A stretch of DNA of 64,000 nt. It comes from VAZQ01 sp963771845. Its GTDB lineage: Bacteria; Pseudomonadota; Alphaproteobacteria; Rhizobiales; Xanthobacteraceae. A program made the position numbers and the translations under genes. A model generated the notes under the pieces. That model saw only the letters and a list, made by a program, of their open reading frames with translations. It did not search any database and had not been told where the DNA came from. The stretch is from contig CAVYVC010000027.1 in NCBI GenBank assembly GCA_963771845.1, positions 62,001 through 126,000 of the forward strand, read 5' to 3'. This document shows positions 63,028 through 64,000 of this stretch, piece by piece; positions within the stretch are counted from its first letter, which is position 1; each line of letters begins with the position of its first letter.

Positions 63028-63163
63028 CCACCTCTCCCCGCAGGGGAGAGGTCGGAATGGGCGCCTCGCGCCCATTCCGGGTGAGGGGGCTACCACTCGT
63101 AAAGCTGATCCCCCTCACCCGGATCGCGCAAGCGCGATCCGACCTCTCCCCTTCGGGAGAGGT
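63028..63163. repeat. Large nested palindromic intergenic repeat
   Basis: The left part holds hairpins ctctccccgcaggggagag and gaatgggcgcctcgcgcccattc (three bases wider), then ccgggtgaggggg. The right part mirrors this: ccccctcacccgg, the hairpin ggatcgcgcaagcgcgatcc and cctctccccttcgggagagg. Left and right pair with each other across a 25-base centre, making a cruciform-like element of about 136 bases. Units of this sequence are typical of Bradyrhizobium-like chromosomes. Confidence 0.75.
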
Positions 63164-63299
63164 ACCGCGGGCTGCACCATCGCGTGGTGATCGGACGTCA
63201 TCGAAACTGGCTCTAACTACGCCTGCGCAGCTCATACGATCGGCGAAATCGCTGGCCCTGTTTGAATCAAACGGCCTTGCCTGCGCGAACGAACCTACC

Positions 63300-63334
63300 A
63301 CAAAAACCAGCCGCGCCCACCGGAGTGGGCGCGG
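63300..63334 (-). terminator. Rho-independent terminator behind livK
   Basis: On the minus strand ccgcgcccactccggtgggc + gcgg forms a strong hairpin followed by ctggttttt. It lies 34 bases behind the livK stop. livHMGF may thus be expressed at lower level than livK or by read-through. Confidence 0.75.
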
Positions 63335-63367
63335 CGCGGTGTCAGACTCGGTGTCGCAACTTGTGCT

Positions 63368-64000
63368 TCAGCCAGTGGCTTTCGGCCAGGTGGTCTTGAT
63401 CCAGTTCGCGGCCGCGGTCGATTCGTTGTGGCCGTGGCCGGGCTTGGGCCAGTTCGCCGGCGCCGTGATGTTGCGAATCGGAATGGTGATGATCCGATCG
63501 GGGTCCCACACCGGGAACGGGTAATCCGGCAGATTTTTGCTGAACCCGGTGACCGCGTCCTTGTAGCCCTGGTGATTGTCCGGGCGGATGTAGAGATAAC
63601 CTGACGGGGTATCCATTCCGAGCCCTTCGAGCTGGCTGATGATCGCTTCATCCTCGGGCCAGCCGCCGGCGAGCTTGTTGGCGCGCTCTATGGCGGTCTT
63701 CAGCATATAGAGCGCCACATATGCGCCCTCCGACTGGAAGTTCGGATATTCCTTCCAGCGATCGAAGTACTTCTTCACGAAGGAGACGTTCTCCGGCCAG
63801 CGGTTTCCGCCGGGATAGGTGAAGTGGTAGTTCGAGTGCACGCCGGCGAGAGCTCCTTCGGGATGGTCCTTGCCGTTGGCATGAGGCGCCACGCCGAATG
63901 CGAGTGTGGTTGCGAGCTTTACCTTGTCGAACAGGCCATAGCGCAGCGCCTGCTTGTAGAAGGCAATGTAGTCACCGCCCCACAGCGAGGTGTAGAGCAG
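63368..64000 (-). CDS. livK: Branched-chain-type ABC transporter substrate-binding protein, partial (C-terminal)
   Basis: Open up to the window end. The visible part reads LLYTSLWGGDYIAFYKQALR, YGLFDKVKLATTLAFG, SNYHFTYPGGNRWPENVSFV, YVALYMLKTAIERANKLAGG and RPDNHQGYKDAVTGFSKNLP, as in Peripla_BP_6 binding proteins. The N-terminus with the signal peptide lies outside. It would serve the transporter of the second liv operon. Confidence 0.88.
   Translation of the reverse strand: MLYTSLWGGDYIAFYKQALRYGLFDKVKLATTLAFGVAPHANGKDHPEGALAGVHSNYHFTYPGGNRWPENVSFVKKYFDRWKEYPNFQSEGAYVALYMLKTAIERANKLAGGWPEDEAIISQLEGLGMDTPSGYLYIRPDNHQGYKDAVTGFSKNLPDYPFPVWDPDRIITIPIRNITAPANWPKPGHGHNESTAAANWIKTTWPKATG

Larger units (their letters stand above)
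62976..63367. other. livK-livH spacer with large palindromic repeat and terminator
   Basis: No gene. It contains the repeat at 63028-63163 and, next to livK, the terminator at 63300-63334. Confidence 0.6.

Overview
The window is GC-rich DNA from an alphaproteobacterium, most likely of the order Hyphomicrobiales (Bradyrhizobium / Rhodopseudomonas / Xanthobacteraceae-like). The evidence is a set of small orphan proteins of a kind common in that group, groESL without a visible CIRCE operator, palindromic intergenic repeats of rhizobial style, and Fnr-type boxes in front of anaerobic operons. No rRNA, tRNA or CRISPR array was seen.

Left part (1 to about 16.4 kb): an accessory, gene-sparse region. 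It holds a broken Crp/Fnr regulator, a frameshifted coxG, one IS3-family insertion sequence (3029-4248), groES-groEL, an ECF sigma factor, an MBL-fold hydrolase, a frameshifted ABC-type binding protein, a glycine-zipper protein and many very small genes, several of them membrane peptides below the usual length cut-off. A dispersed repeat with the core caattttataca occurs at least six times here, mostly just upstream of small genes.

Middle part (16.4 to about 42.3 kb): anaerobic aromatic catabolism. A branched-chain-type ABC transporter (livG, livKHMGF) and a cysteine synthase precede a putative phenylacetyl-CoA:acceptor oxidoreductase (padB plus a fused padC-padD) and phenylacetate-CoA ligase (padJ). 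Then come, divergently, korAB with a ferritin-like gene, and a Thauera-type benzoyl-CoA operon: had, oah, dch, bcrC, bcrB, bcrA, bcrD, a 2[4Fe-4S] ferredoxin, a hemerythrin-like protein, two GNAT acetyltransferases and an SDR. Phenylacetate would be converted through phenylglyoxylate to benzoyl-CoA, reduced by BcrCBAD with ferredoxin, hydrated by Dch, oxidised by Had and ring-cleaved by Oah.

Right part (42.8 to 55.2 kb): 4-hydroxybenzoyl-CoA reductase (hcrCAB) divergent from a benzoate/4-hydroxybenzoate-type CoA ligase, two enoyl-CoA hydratases, a BadH-like dehydrogenase, a small four-cysteine protein, a flavin-binding PPOX-fold protein and two UbiD-family decarboxylases. These would feed hydroxylated and carboxylated aromatics into benzoyl-CoA.

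Far right (55.4 to 64 kb, minus strand): a second Liv-type ABC transporter (livK partial, livH, livM, livG, livF) whose genes run directly into three genes of unknown role: a 372-aa periplasmic protein, a cupredoxin-like protein and an 891-aa fusion of a polytopic membrane domain with a solute-binding-like domain.

At least eight near-consensus Fnr/AadR boxes (TTGAT-N4-ATCAA) sit in front of these operons, so the region reads as one oxygen-controlled regulon. At least six otherwise conserved genes carry single-base frameshifts, which points either to indel errors in the assembly or to decay.
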